NCBI RefSeq assembly: GCF_900104515.1
Contig: NZ_FNJL01000001.1
Coordinates: 1-64,000, forward strand
Reading direction: 5' to 3'
From: Paracidovorax cattleyae
GTDB taxonomy: Bacteria; Pseudomonadota; Gammaproteobacteria; Burkholderiales; Burkholderiaceae_C
DNA length: 64,000 nucleotides
The notes under the pieces are model-generated. The model worked only from the letters and a program-made list of their open reading frames with translations, was not told the DNA's origin and ran no database searches. The position numbers and the translations under genes were made by a program. Positions 17,259 through 24,860 of this stretch are shown here, in pieces (the stretch's first letter is position 1; each line of letters opens with the position of its first letter).

Positions 17259-19649
17259 TCAGCCGGCGAGCTTCTGCCAGGTGGAGATCACGCTGTCGGG
17301 GTTGAGCGAGATCGACGAGATGCCCTGCTCCGCCAGCCACAGCGCGAAGTCCGGATGGTCGCTGGGGCCCTGGCCGCAGATGCCCACGTACTTGCCCTGG
17401 CGCTTGCAGGCCTCGATGGCGCGCGAGAGCAGCGCCTGCACGGCCGGGTCGCGCTCGTCGAAGTCGGCGGCCAGCAGCTCCAGGCCGGAATCGCGGTCCA
17501 GGCCCAGGGTGAGCTGGGTCAGGTCGTTGGAACCCACCGAGAAGCCGTCGAAGAACTGCAGGAACTCGTCGGCCAGCACGGCATTGGACGGCACCTCGCA
17601 CATCATGATGAGCTTGAGCTCGTTCTCGCCGCGCTTCAGGCCGTGCTCGCCCAGCAGTTTCGTCACGCGGTCGGCCTGGCCGAGGGTGCGCACGAAGGGC
17701 ACCATCACCTGCACGTTGGTCAGGCCCATGTCGTTGCGCACCCGCTTCAGGGCTTCGCATTCCATGGCGAAGGCCTCGCCGAAGTCCTGGCTGATGTAGC
17801 GCGCCGCGCCGCGGAAGCCCAGCATCGGGTTCTCTTCCTCGGGCTCGTAGCGGCTGCCGCCGATCAGCTTGCGGTATTCGTTGGACTTGAAGTCCGACAG
17901 GCGCACGATGACGGGCTTGGGCCAGAACGCCGCGGCGATGGTCGCCACGCCTTCGGCCACCTTGTCCACGTAGAAGGCACGGGGGCTCGCATGGCCGCGC
18001 GCTACCGATTCGACAGCCTTCTTCAGGTCGGCATCGACGGCGGGGTAGTCCAGGATGGCCTTGGGGTGCACGCCGATGTTGTTGTTGATGATGAACTCCA
18101 GACGCGCCAGGCCCACGCCCTCGTTGGGCAGCTGGCAGAAGTCGAAGGCCAGTTGGGGGTTGCCCACGTTCATCATGATCTTGGTGGAGATCTTCGGCAT
18201 TTCGCCGCGCTGCACCTCGGTCACCTCGGTCTCCAGCAGGCCGTCGTAGATCCGGCCGGTGTCGCCCTCGGCGCAGCTCACCGTCACCAGCGTGCCGTCC
18301 TTGAGCAGGCTGGTGGCGTCGCCGCAACCGACCACGGCCGGGATGCCGAGTTCGCGCGCGATGATGGCCGCGTGGCAGGTGCGGCCGCCGCGGTTGGTGA
18401 CGATGGCGCTGGCGCGCTTCATCACGGGCTCCCAGTTGGGGTCGGTCATGTCGGTGACCAGCACGTCGCCGGGCTGCACCCTGTCCATCTCGGCGATGTC
18501 GCTCACGAGGCGCACCGGGCCCGTGCCGATCTTCTGGCCGATGGCGCGGCCCTCGGCCAGCACCGGGCCCGTGCCCTTGAGCTTGAACTTCTGCTCGGCC
18601 TGGCCCTGCTGCTGGCTCTTCACCGTCTCCGGGCGGGCCTGCAGGATGTAGAGCTGGCCGTCGGTGCCGTCCTTGCCCCACTCGATGTCCATCGGTCGGC
18701 CGTAGTGCTTCTCGATGAGCAGCGCGTAGCGCGCCAGCTGTTCCACCTCGGCGTCCGTCAGGGAGTAGCGGTTGCGCTGCTCGGTGGGCACGTCGATGGT
18801 CTTCACGAGCTTGCCGGCGGCCTTCTTCTCCTCGGGCGAGGCGAACACCATCTGGATGAGCTTGCTGCCCAGGTTGCGTCGGATCACGGCCCGGTTGCCG
18901 GCGGCCAGCATGGGCTTGTGCACGTAGAACTCGTCGGGGTTCACGGCGCCCTGCACCACCGTCTCGCCCAGGCCGTAGCTGGAGGTGATGAACACCACCT
19001 GGTCGAATCCGGATTCGGTGTCGATCGTGAACATCACGCCCGCGGCGCCCTTGTCGGAGCGCACCATGCGCTGCACGCCGGCCGAGAGGGCCACTACGTC
19101 GTGCGCGAAACCCTTGTGCACGCGGTAGCTGATGGCGCGGTCGTTGTAGAGGGAGGCGAACACCTCCTTCATCTTGTGCAGCACGTCCTCGACGCCCACC
19201 ACGTTCAGAAAGGTTTCCTGCTGGCCGGCGAAGGAGGCGTCGGGCAGGTCTTCCGCGGTGGCGGAGGAGCGCACGGCGAAGCAGGCCTCGGCATTGCCGC
19301 CGCTGAGGGTGGCGAAGGCGCCGCGGATGGCCTTCTCGAGATCGGCCGGGAAAGGCTGGGCCTCGACCATGGCGCGGATCTCGGCGCCGGCCGCGGCCAG
19401 GGCGCGCACGTCCTCGGTGTCGAGGGTCTTGAGGCGGTCGCTGATCTTTTGCGCCAGGCCGTCGTGGGCGAGGAACTGGCGGAAGGCGTGGGCGGTGGTC
19501 GCGAAGCCGGTGGGCACGCGCACGCCGTCGGGCAATTGGGAGATCATCTCGCCGAGGGAGGCGTTCTTGCCGCCCACCGACTCGACGTCGGTCATTCTCA
19601 GGTTCTCAAACGGAACGACCAGGGCGGTCGACTCGAACAGTGCAGACAT
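17259..19649 (-). CDS. ppsA: Phosphoenolpyruvate synthase
   Basis: Converts pyruvate, ATP and water to phosphoenolpyruvate, AMP and phosphate, the entry to gluconeogenesis from C3 acids. 796 residues, full length. Order: N-terminal ATP-binding domain ([15 protein letters not shown] at 26-40, [13 protein letters not shown] at 124-136), the swivelling phosphohistidine domain with [21 protein letters not shown], catalytic H426, and the C-terminal PEP/pyruvate TIM barrel ([35 protein letters not shown]). T424, two residues before the histidine, is the residue that the adjacent divergent regulator is expected to phosphorylate. Confidence 0.96.
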   Translation of the reverse strand: MSALFESTALVVPFENLRMTDVESVGGKNASLGEMISQLPDGVRVPTGFATTAHAFRQFLAHDGLAQKISDRLKTLDTEDVRALAAAGAEIRAMVEAQPFPADLEKAIRGAFATLSGGNAEACFAVRSSATAEDLPDASFAGQQETFLNVVGVEDVLHKMKEVFASLYNDRAISYRVHKGFAHDVVALSAGVQRMVRSDKGAAGVMFTIDTESGFDQVVFITSSYGLGETVVQGAVNPDEFYVHKPMLAAGNRAVIRRNLGSKLIQMVFASPEEKKAAGKLVKTIDVPTEQRNRYSLTDAEVEQLARYALLIEKHYGRPMDIEWGKDGTDGQLYILQARPETVKSQQQGQAEQKFKLKGTGPVLAEGRAIGQKIGTGPVRLVSDIAEMDRVQPGDVLVTDMTDPNWEPVMKRASAIVTNRGGRTCHAAIIARELGIPAVVGCGDATSLLKDGTLVTVSCAEGDTGRIYDGLLETEVTEVQRGEMPKISTKIMMNVGNPQLAFDFCQLPNEGVGLARLEFIINNNIGVHPKAILDYPAVDADLKKAVESVARGHASPRAFYVDKVAEGVATIAAAFWPKPVIVRLSDFKSNEYRKLIGGSRYEPEEENPMLGFRGAARYISQDFGEAFAMECEALKRVRNDMGLTNVQVMVPFVRTLGQADRVTKLLGEHGLKRGENELKLIMMCEVPSNAVLADEFLQFFDGFSVGSNDLTQLTLGLDRDSGLELLAADFDERDPAVQALLSRAIEACKRQGKYVGICGQGPSDHPDFALWLAEQGISSISLNPDSVISTWQKLAG

Positions 19650-19921
19650 GGGAAAGCTCCAGAAGTTGAAACCGGGTCTGCGCGCCCCGGGAGGCCGCCC
19701 GCGCGCGGGGGCGGGCTGGCGGGGGCGCCGTCTTCACGCATGCACGACACGCTGTGGCTTGGCTGTTCTGGTTGTGGGCCGGGCGCGTGCATGGTGGAAA
19801 TGGGAATAATGGGCGCGATTGTAGGGCGGCCGGCCGCAAGGCGCTTGTGGGACACGGCCGGCCCCCGGTCCAGCAAGCAGCAACCCAGCGAACGATTACC
19901 GCGGAAGGCCCCGACCCATCC

Positions 19922-20743
19922 ATGCACACGCGCACCGTATTCTTCATCTCCGACGGCACCGGCATCACCGCCGAGACCTTCGGCAACGCCATCCTGGCGC
20001 AGTTCGACATCAAGCCGCGCCACGTGCGCCTGCCCTTCGTCGACACCGAGGACAAGGCCCATCAGGCCGTGCGGCGCATCAACCACACGGCCGAGCTGGA
20101 GGGCAAGAAGCCCATCGTCTTCACCACCCTGGTCAACATGAGCGTGCTGCGCATCATCCAGGAGAACTGCCAGGGCATGCTGCTGGACATGTTCGGCACC
20201 TTCATCCGCCCGCTGGAGGGCGAGCTGGGCATCAAGTCGCTGCACCGCGTGGGCCGCTTCGCAGACGTGAGCCTGAGCAAGGAATACACCGACCGCATCG
20301 AGGCCATCAACTTCAGCCTGGACCACGACGACGGCCAGAGCCACCGCGACCTGAACGGCGCCGACGTGATCCTGGTGGGCGTCTCGCGCAGCGGCAAGAC
20401 CCCGACCAGCCTCTACCTGGCCATGCAGTGCGGCCTGAAGGTGGCCAACTATCCGCTCATTCCCGAGGACTTCGAGCGCAGGCAGTTGCCGCCCGCGCTG
20501 GAGCCGTACCGCAAGAAGATCTTCGGCCTGACCATCCTGCCCGAGCGGCTCTCGCAGATCCGCAACGAGCGCCGGCCGGGCTCGAAATACGCCGACCTGG
20601 CCAACTGCCGCCACGAGGTGGCCGAGGCCGAGGCGATGATGCGGCGCTCGGGCATCCGGTGGCTCTCGACCACCACGAAGAGCATCGAGGAGATCGCGAC
20701 GACGATCCTGCAGGAGGTGCGGCCGGAGCGGCTGGTGTACTGA
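19922..20743 (+). CDS. ppsR: Bifunctional PEP synthase kinase/phosphorylase (PSRP, DUF299)
   Basis: ADP-dependent kinase and Pi-dependent phosphorylase that switches PEP synthase off and on through a threonine beside its catalytic histidine. 273 residues. It has the DUF299 start [19 protein letters not shown], and the P-loop-like [15 protein letters not shown] at about 152-166, then [12 protein letters not shown] and [19 protein letters not shown]. The ATG at 19922 begins the conserved protein; the longer upstream frame has no similarity. It is divergent from ppsA with 272 bases between, the common arrangement for this pair. Confidence 0.94.
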   Translation: MHTRTVFFISDGTGITAETFGNAILAQFDIKPRHVRLPFVDTEDKAHQAVRRINHTAELEGKKPIVFTTLVNMSVLRIIQENCQGMLLDMFGTFIRPLEGELGIKSLHRVGRFADVSLSKEYTDRIEAINFSLDHDDGQSHRDLNGADVILVGVSRSGKTPTSLYLAMQCGLKVANYPLIPEDFERRQLPPALEPYRKKIFGLTILPERLSQIRNERRPGSKYADLANCRHEVAEAEAMMRRSGIRWLSTTTKSIEEIATTILQEVRPERLVY

Positions 20744-21055
20744 TCCCCGCCGTCAGTCCTCGTCCTCCACCAGCAGGCAGGTGGCCGAGGCGGGGCACAC
20801 CACCAGGACCGCCGCGCTGAACGTCGCTGAGGTGAGCGGCGAGAAGGCGCCGGAGAGGCCTCCTCCGTCGTGATACAGGTCACAGCGTCCATTGGTGAAG
20901 AAGCTGGCGCCTTCCGCGGCGTACTCCGCCAGGAGCCAGGTGGAAGGGAAAAGAGACGCCGCGAGGCGCCAGCGGGCGGCACACGCGGCCGGGCTGGCGC
21001 CCGACGGAAATATTGCAGAATCTCCGCAAAAGAGAGAATAAGGGAGGAAGCCGCC
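20744..21055. other. Intergenic stretch with a possible headless gene remnant on the minus strand
   Basis: 312 bases with no complete gene. On the minus strand, codons from about 20998 down to a stop at 20753 read an even, C/G-ending-codon stretch with sensible composition (RWRLAASLFPSTWLLAEYAA, later SATCLLVEDED), but no ATG, GTG or TTG begins it in frame close by. It may be the 3' end of a gene truncated when the nuclease gene arrived, or chance. An AT-richer patch (AAATATTGCAGAATCTCCGC, 21008-21027) just before the nuclease gene probably holds its promoter. Confidence 0.3.
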
Positions 21056-21982
21056 ATGGCAAGAAGAAGAGGGAAGACATCCGTCCTCGACGACCTGATG
21101 GAACTGGTGGCATGGCTGCCCTGGTGGGTGGGCGTGCTGCTCGCCATCGCGGGCTACGTGGTGCTCAATCGCCTGGCCAACGCCCCGTTGCCGGTGGCGA
21201 GCGCGCCGCAGGACATCGCGCACATGGCCACCCACGGTATCTGGCGAGGGTTGGCCTACGCCGGGCAGTTCATCGTGCCGCTCATTTGCGCCATGGGCGC
21301 CCTGGCATCCGCCGTGCGCCGGCGCGAGCGGCGCCGGCTGATCGACACGGCATGCCGCAGCACGGCAGCCGACGCGCTGCACGGCATGGACTGGCAGGAA
21401 TTCGAACGGCTCGTGGGCGAAGGCTTCCGGCGGCAGGGGTACCTGGTGGCAGAGACGGGTGGCGGCGGCGCGGACGGGGGTGTCGATCTCGTGCTCGGCA
21501 AGGCCGGCGAGAAATTCCTCGTGCAGTGCAAGCAATGGAAGGCGTTCAAGGTCGGCGTCACCGTGGTGCGCGAGCTGTACGGCGTGATGGCCGCCCGCGG
21601 CGCCGCGGGCGGCTTCGTCGTGACCTCGGGCAGCTTCACGCAGGAAGCCACGGCATTCGCCAGCGGACGCAATATCCATCTGATCGACGGGCCCGCGCTG
21701 CTGCGACTGATACGTCAGGGGCGGTCCGCGCCAGAGCCCCTGGCACGGGCGCAGGCCCATGCGCAGGCCAATACGCAGGCCCAGCCCGCGGAGCAGCCGG
21801 CAGGCAACGGCCCCACGCCCGATCCCACACCCGATCCAGCCTCCGGGACCGAGGCGCCGCCCAGTTGTCCTGTCTGCGCGCAGCCGATGGTGCGCCGGGT
21901 CGCCCGGCGCGGGGCATCGGCGGGGCATGGGTTCTGGGGATGCTCGGGCTATCCGCGCTGCCGGGGTACGCGGCCTCTATAG
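21056..21982 (+). CDS. Membrane-anchored Mrr-like restriction endonuclease with topoisomerase-type zinc finger
   Basis: 308 residues. Two hydrophobic helices come first (LVAWLPWWVGVLLAIAGYVV at about 17-36 and GQFIVPLICAMGALASAV near 70-87), then an Mrr_cat PD-(D/E)xK domain: MDWQEFERLVGEGFRRQGY, GGADGGVDLVL and FLVQCKQWK, giving the D...QxK catalytic set used by Mrr. After a Pro/Ala/Gln-rich linker, the C-terminus CPVCAQPMVRRVARRG...GCSGYPRC is a topoisomerase-I-like C4 zinc ribbon. AGGAAG precedes the ATG at 21056. Such proteins cut DNA in restriction or damage contexts; the membrane anchor suggests action on incoming DNA at the envelope (inference). It borders a low-GC island. Confidence 0.82.
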   Translation: MARRRGKTSVLDDLMELVAWLPWWVGVLLAIAGYVVLNRLANAPLPVASAPQDIAHMATHGIWRGLAYAGQFIVPLICAMGALASAVRRRERRRLIDTACRSTAADALHGMDWQEFERLVGEGFRRQGYLVAETGGGGADGGVDLVLGKAGEKFLVQCKQWKAFKVGVTVVRELYGVMAARGAAGGFVVTSGSFTQEATAFASGRNIHLIDGPALLRLIRQGRSAPEPLARAQAHAQANTQAQPAEQPAGNGPTPDPTPDPASGTEAPPSCPVCAQPMVRRVARRGASAGHGFWGCSGYPRCRGTRPL

Positions 21983-22159
21983 CCCAAGCAATTACTCGAA
22001 CATGAACCTTGCCCGAATCCGCACTGCGATTATGGTCCAAAGATAACGAGAATTTATTCAACCACAAAATCTACTTTATTTCTTCACCCGCGCAAAATCA
22101 CTATCTGAAGCCTGAAAGCATGCTCAAATCGGAAACCATTTTCATTTTCCGCAATAGAG

Positions 22160-22966
22160 ATGCAAAACCCCAAAACTCAATCGCCGAAGCCCACACCTAC
22201 GCTGGACATCGCAAAAATACCCAGCGTAATGCTTGCAAACAATTGGCAGCGTGGAGCAAAGCTGATGGAGAAATGATTTGCAGGCGCAGCAAACAATGTA
22301 CCCGCCAGAGGATTACCATCGACAGATATAGTTACCATGGATTGGGTGCTCAGCTTTTCTCGTGCTCGCCAAGTCTACGACACTCTGATCGCAGAGCGCA
22401 TATGGCTGAATGAAGCAGCGCGTCGAGAAATCGTCAAATTGCTCGTAAGAAAAAATGCACTGGGCAACGGAAGTCAACGTTTTCTCTTACCCAGGATGCC
22501 GCAAGCAATGGACGATGAATCCATCCAATTCCGCGTCGTCGGTGGCAACATGGATATGTTGATAGGCCCTATGGATGATCTTCGGGCATCATTGGGGAAT
22601 TTTACATTCCGCCTGGTGGTGGGAGGCGCAGTAGAAGCCGAGCTGGCAGAAAAAGAAGTGAAATCAGGACCGCCAATTAAAATTCCCACCGGAAAATATA
22701 TGGTGACAATCGAGGAAGTAGGAATATACGCAAGAGACTCTTATGATTTCAACGATCCTCCTGGAGGAGATCAAGATCTCGGCAACCGGAATTTTGAAAC
22801 CAATAGCGTAGGCCGCACCAGCATGAATGGTGGCTTCAATGTTCATAATTCAGATTTCAGAAATTGGCGCTCATCCAACGGCAGAGGCGGAGATTATATC
22901 GTTTATTCTGACATGCGCACTTTAAAGCAAAACACGAATAATACATTCACATCAAACGCTGACTAA
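22160..22966 (+). pseudogene. DUF6402-like protein, interrupted by one in-frame TGA
   Basis: A single frame from ATG 22160 to the stop at 22964-22966 encodes 268 codons but for a TGA at 22274-22276 (codon 39). The two sides read as one protein: TLDIAKIPSVMLANNWQRGA, KLMEK, stop, FAGAANNVPARGLPSTDIVT, then MDWVLSFSRARQVYDTLIAE. The C-terminal part has the pattern I associate with DUF6402 (MVTIEEVGIYARDSYDFND, FRNWRSSNGRGGDYIVYSDM). From family memory the stop position should be Trp (LM..WF), so TGG to TGA is the likely change. Translation could restart at ATG 22337 to give 209 residues. The gene is much less GC-rich than its surroundings. DUF6402 genes often occur beside polymorphic toxin or type VI genes; none is seen here. 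Confidence 0.68.
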
Positions 22967-23359
22967 ATGCACATCCACAATTCAACTCGCCATCGACTCA
23001 TAGCGTTACTGGTTTTCATAATATTAGGAGTTTGCGCATGGCTGGGGCTCACACCCAGCGGACGCAAGCTGTGCTGCTCAAGTATTTACCAGACCTTCGT
23101 CAGCCCCGATCAACGCTTTCAAATAGAGGTATTTCGCACAAGCATGCCCTTGCCCATGTTTCCGGGCTCTGCAGGGGACGCACCGGGTTTCGTACGGCTT
23201 CAGACATGGGAAGGAAAGGTGCTGCAAGAGCAGGACATCGAAGCCGTGCAATTGGTCGAACAGATTCGCTGGTCGCCCACAAGCGTGGACATTCCGTTGA
23301 TTGCTGAATGGCCTTTGCCCAGCAATGTGGCTGCACCGACAGGCTCCCCCGGAAAGTAA
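22967..23359 (+). CDS. Small membrane-anchored hypothetical protein downstream of the DUF6402-like gene
   Basis: 130 residues. The N-terminus RHRLIALLVFIILGVCAWLG is a signal anchor or uncleaved signal; the rest (about 100 residues) would face the periplasm, with a short conserved-looking core PDQRFQIEVFRTSMPLPMFP. Its ATG directly follows the TAA of the previous gene (TAAATG), so the two are translated together. The pairing and the membrane anchor would fit an accessory or immunity role, but no function can be assigned. Base composition is below the window average, rising toward the 3' end. Confidence 0.6.
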   Translation: MHIHNSTRHRLIALLVFIILGVCAWLGLTPSGRKLCCSSIYQTFVSPDQRFQIEVFRTSMPLPMFPGSAGDAPGFVRLQTWEGKVLQEQDIEAVQLVEQIRWSPTSVDIPLIAEWPLPSNVAAPTGSPGK

Positions 23360-23492
23360 GCCGTCTATGGCGGCCCGGCTATCTTCGCAGGCTAAGGCCG
23401 CGATGTTCCGACTCACGCATACGCTAATTCTCCCTGCTCAACGGACATCGATCCAACAAAATTGCAGGCGGCCATAGCGCTTGCAACAAGGC

Positions 23493-23852
23493 TCACTGCA
23501 GTGACGCCGGCGCCGTATGCCACAGCCGCCGCTGCAGCTCCGCGGCGCCCGGGCCGGCCGGCGGCGGCGTGCCCTCCCCGCCGGCGATACCCAGCCGCCG
23601 CGACCAGCGGTTGTTCAGGTTGCCCGCCATGGTGCGGAAGTGCGGGGACAGCCCGTCCATGCGCGCGAGGCTCTCCAGGTGGGCGGCGATCTTGCGGCCC
23701 ATGGCGTCCCGGTCGCCCGCGCGGTCGCTGTGCGCGTAGCCGGTCATGAGCGCGAGGGTGCCGGCCAGCAGGGCTTCGGCACACGGCAGGCCCGGCTCGG
23801 CCTCGGAAGGATGGAGCAACGGGTTGAGGGACGGACGGGACGCATCGGACAT
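23493..23852 (-). CDS. Hypothetical protein behind a Fur box
   Basis: 119 residues, no signal peptide and no membrane helix, probably cytoplasmic. The central part is helical (CAEALLAGTLALMTGYAHSD, then GRKIAAHLESLARMDGLSPH and FRTMAGNLNNRW). The start at 23852 is well supported: AGGAGG lies nine bases upstream. A near-perfect Fur-type dyad is only 36 bases above the start codon, so expression is probably repressed by iron. I do not recognise the family; residues H, D and C are not arranged as a known iron site. The tail is Pro/Gly-rich. Confidence 0.7.
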   Translation of the reverse strand: MSDASRPSLNPLLHPSEAEPGLPCAEALLAGTLALMTGYAHSDRAGDRDAMGRKIAAHLESLARMDGLSPHFRTMAGNLNNRWSRRLGIAGGEGTPPPAGPGAAELQRRLWHTAPASLQ

Positions 23853-23888
23853 GGAAAAAAACCTCCTGGCTTGCTTGCCGGCATTTTA

Positions 23889-23903
23889 TGAGAATGGTTC
23901 TCA
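23889..23903 (-). promoter_or_regulatory. Fur box
   Basis: TGAGAA-TGG-TTCTCA is a perfect 6+6 bp dyad of the kind bound by Fur in betaproteobacteria, followed by a further TCTCA-like half site (AATCTCAAAG). It lies immediately upstream of the gene ending at 23493, over its expected promoter. Confidence 0.75.
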
Positions 23904-23964
23904 ATCTCAAAGAATGAAGCACAAACCCTGGTGCCGGCAAGGACGCGATGCGGATGGGCAGGTG

Positions 23965-24738
23965 TCAGGCCAGCACGAGGCGCCCCACGGCCCGGCGCAG
24001 CGGCGCCAGCGCGGCCTGCGTGCCGGCGTGGCGGTCGGTGACCAGCACGTCCACGTCCTGCGCGGCGCAGTAGGCCATGCGGCTGGCTGCGCCGATCTTG
24101 CCGTGGTCGGCCAGCAGCACGACCTGGCCGGCCTGCCGGACCATGGCCTGCGCCACGGCGGCCTCGTGGTGTTCGTAGCTGGTGGCGCCCTGCTGCGCGT
24201 CCAGCCCCACGGGCGAGAGCAGCGCGACGTCGGCGCGGTGGCGGTGGATCTCGTTCACCGTGGCGTCGCCGAAGGTGGCCTGCATGTCGGCGCGGGGCGT
24301 GCCGCCCAGCAGCACCACGCGGTGGCCGGCGCGCTCTCCCGCAAGCGCCAGGGCCAGCGCGACGGCGATGGAGTTGGTCACGACGGTGAGGCCCGCCATG
24401 GAGCGCAGCTCGTCGGCGAAGCAGGCCATGGTGCTGCCCGCGTCCATGAACAGCGTCTGCCCCGGCTGCACCAGCCGCAGCGCGGCCTTGGCGATGGCGC
24501 GCTTCTCGCGCGCGCGCAGCCGCTGGCGCTCGGCATAGGGGGCCTCGGGCGCCACCGGACGCAGCGCCACCGCACCGCCGTGCACGCGGCGCAGCGTGCC
24601 GCGCGCCTCCAGCGCGAGGATGTCGCGGCGCGCGGTCTCGCGGGAGATGTCCAGTTCCTGGGCGATCCGTTCGGTGCTCACGCGCACGACGGTGGCCAGC
24701 AGGGATTCGATGCGCAGCAGGCGCTCCTCTTGCAGCAT
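23965..24738 (-). CDS. DeoR/GlpR family transcriptional regulator
   Basis: Repressor-type regulator of sugar or polyol catabolism, 257 residues. N-terminal helix-turn-helix at about 4-57 (MLQEERLLRIESLLATVVRV, ERIAQELDISRETARRDILA, LEARGTLRRVHGGA), then the DeoR sensor domain with TLFMDAGSTMACFADEL and DVALLSPVGLDAQQGATS. Sensor domains of this kind bind a sugar phosphate. Start at ATG 24738; there is no strong Shine-Dalgarno sequence. No sugar-catabolic gene is adjacent, so its target cannot be named from context; the next gene upstream is a phospholipase C. Confidence 0.85.
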   Translation of the reverse strand: MLQEERLLRIESLLATVVRVSTERIAQELDISRETARRDILALEARGTLRRVHGGAVALRPVAPEAPYAERQRLRAREKRAIAKAALRLVQPGQTLFMDAGSTMACFADELRSMAGLTVVTNSIAVALALALAGERAGHRVVLLGGTPRADMQATFGDATVNEIHRHRADVALLSPVGLDAQQGATSYEHHEAAVAQAMVRQAGQVVLLADHGKIGAASRMAYCAAQDVDVLVTDRHAGTQAALAPLRRAVGRLVLA

Positions 24739-24860
24739 GGCGTAGGGGGAATGCGGAAGAACGACCGCCCCGGCGTCCGGAGGTACCGGAGCGCCGGGGA
24801 CGGATGGATGGATGAATGAGTGGATCGATGGTGCCACGGCCGGCACCCGGCCGCGCAAAA

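Noticed and set aside
17184-20141. 985-codon plus-strand frame opposite ppsA
   Set aside because: Antisense to a full-length PEP synthase; composition is Val/Gly/Ala/His repeats of the shadow type.
22009-22413. 134-codon frame at the start of the low-GC island
   Set aside because: The better frame is the one from ATG 22160 that reads across a single TGA into the DUF6402-like protein; this one has no sensible pattern.
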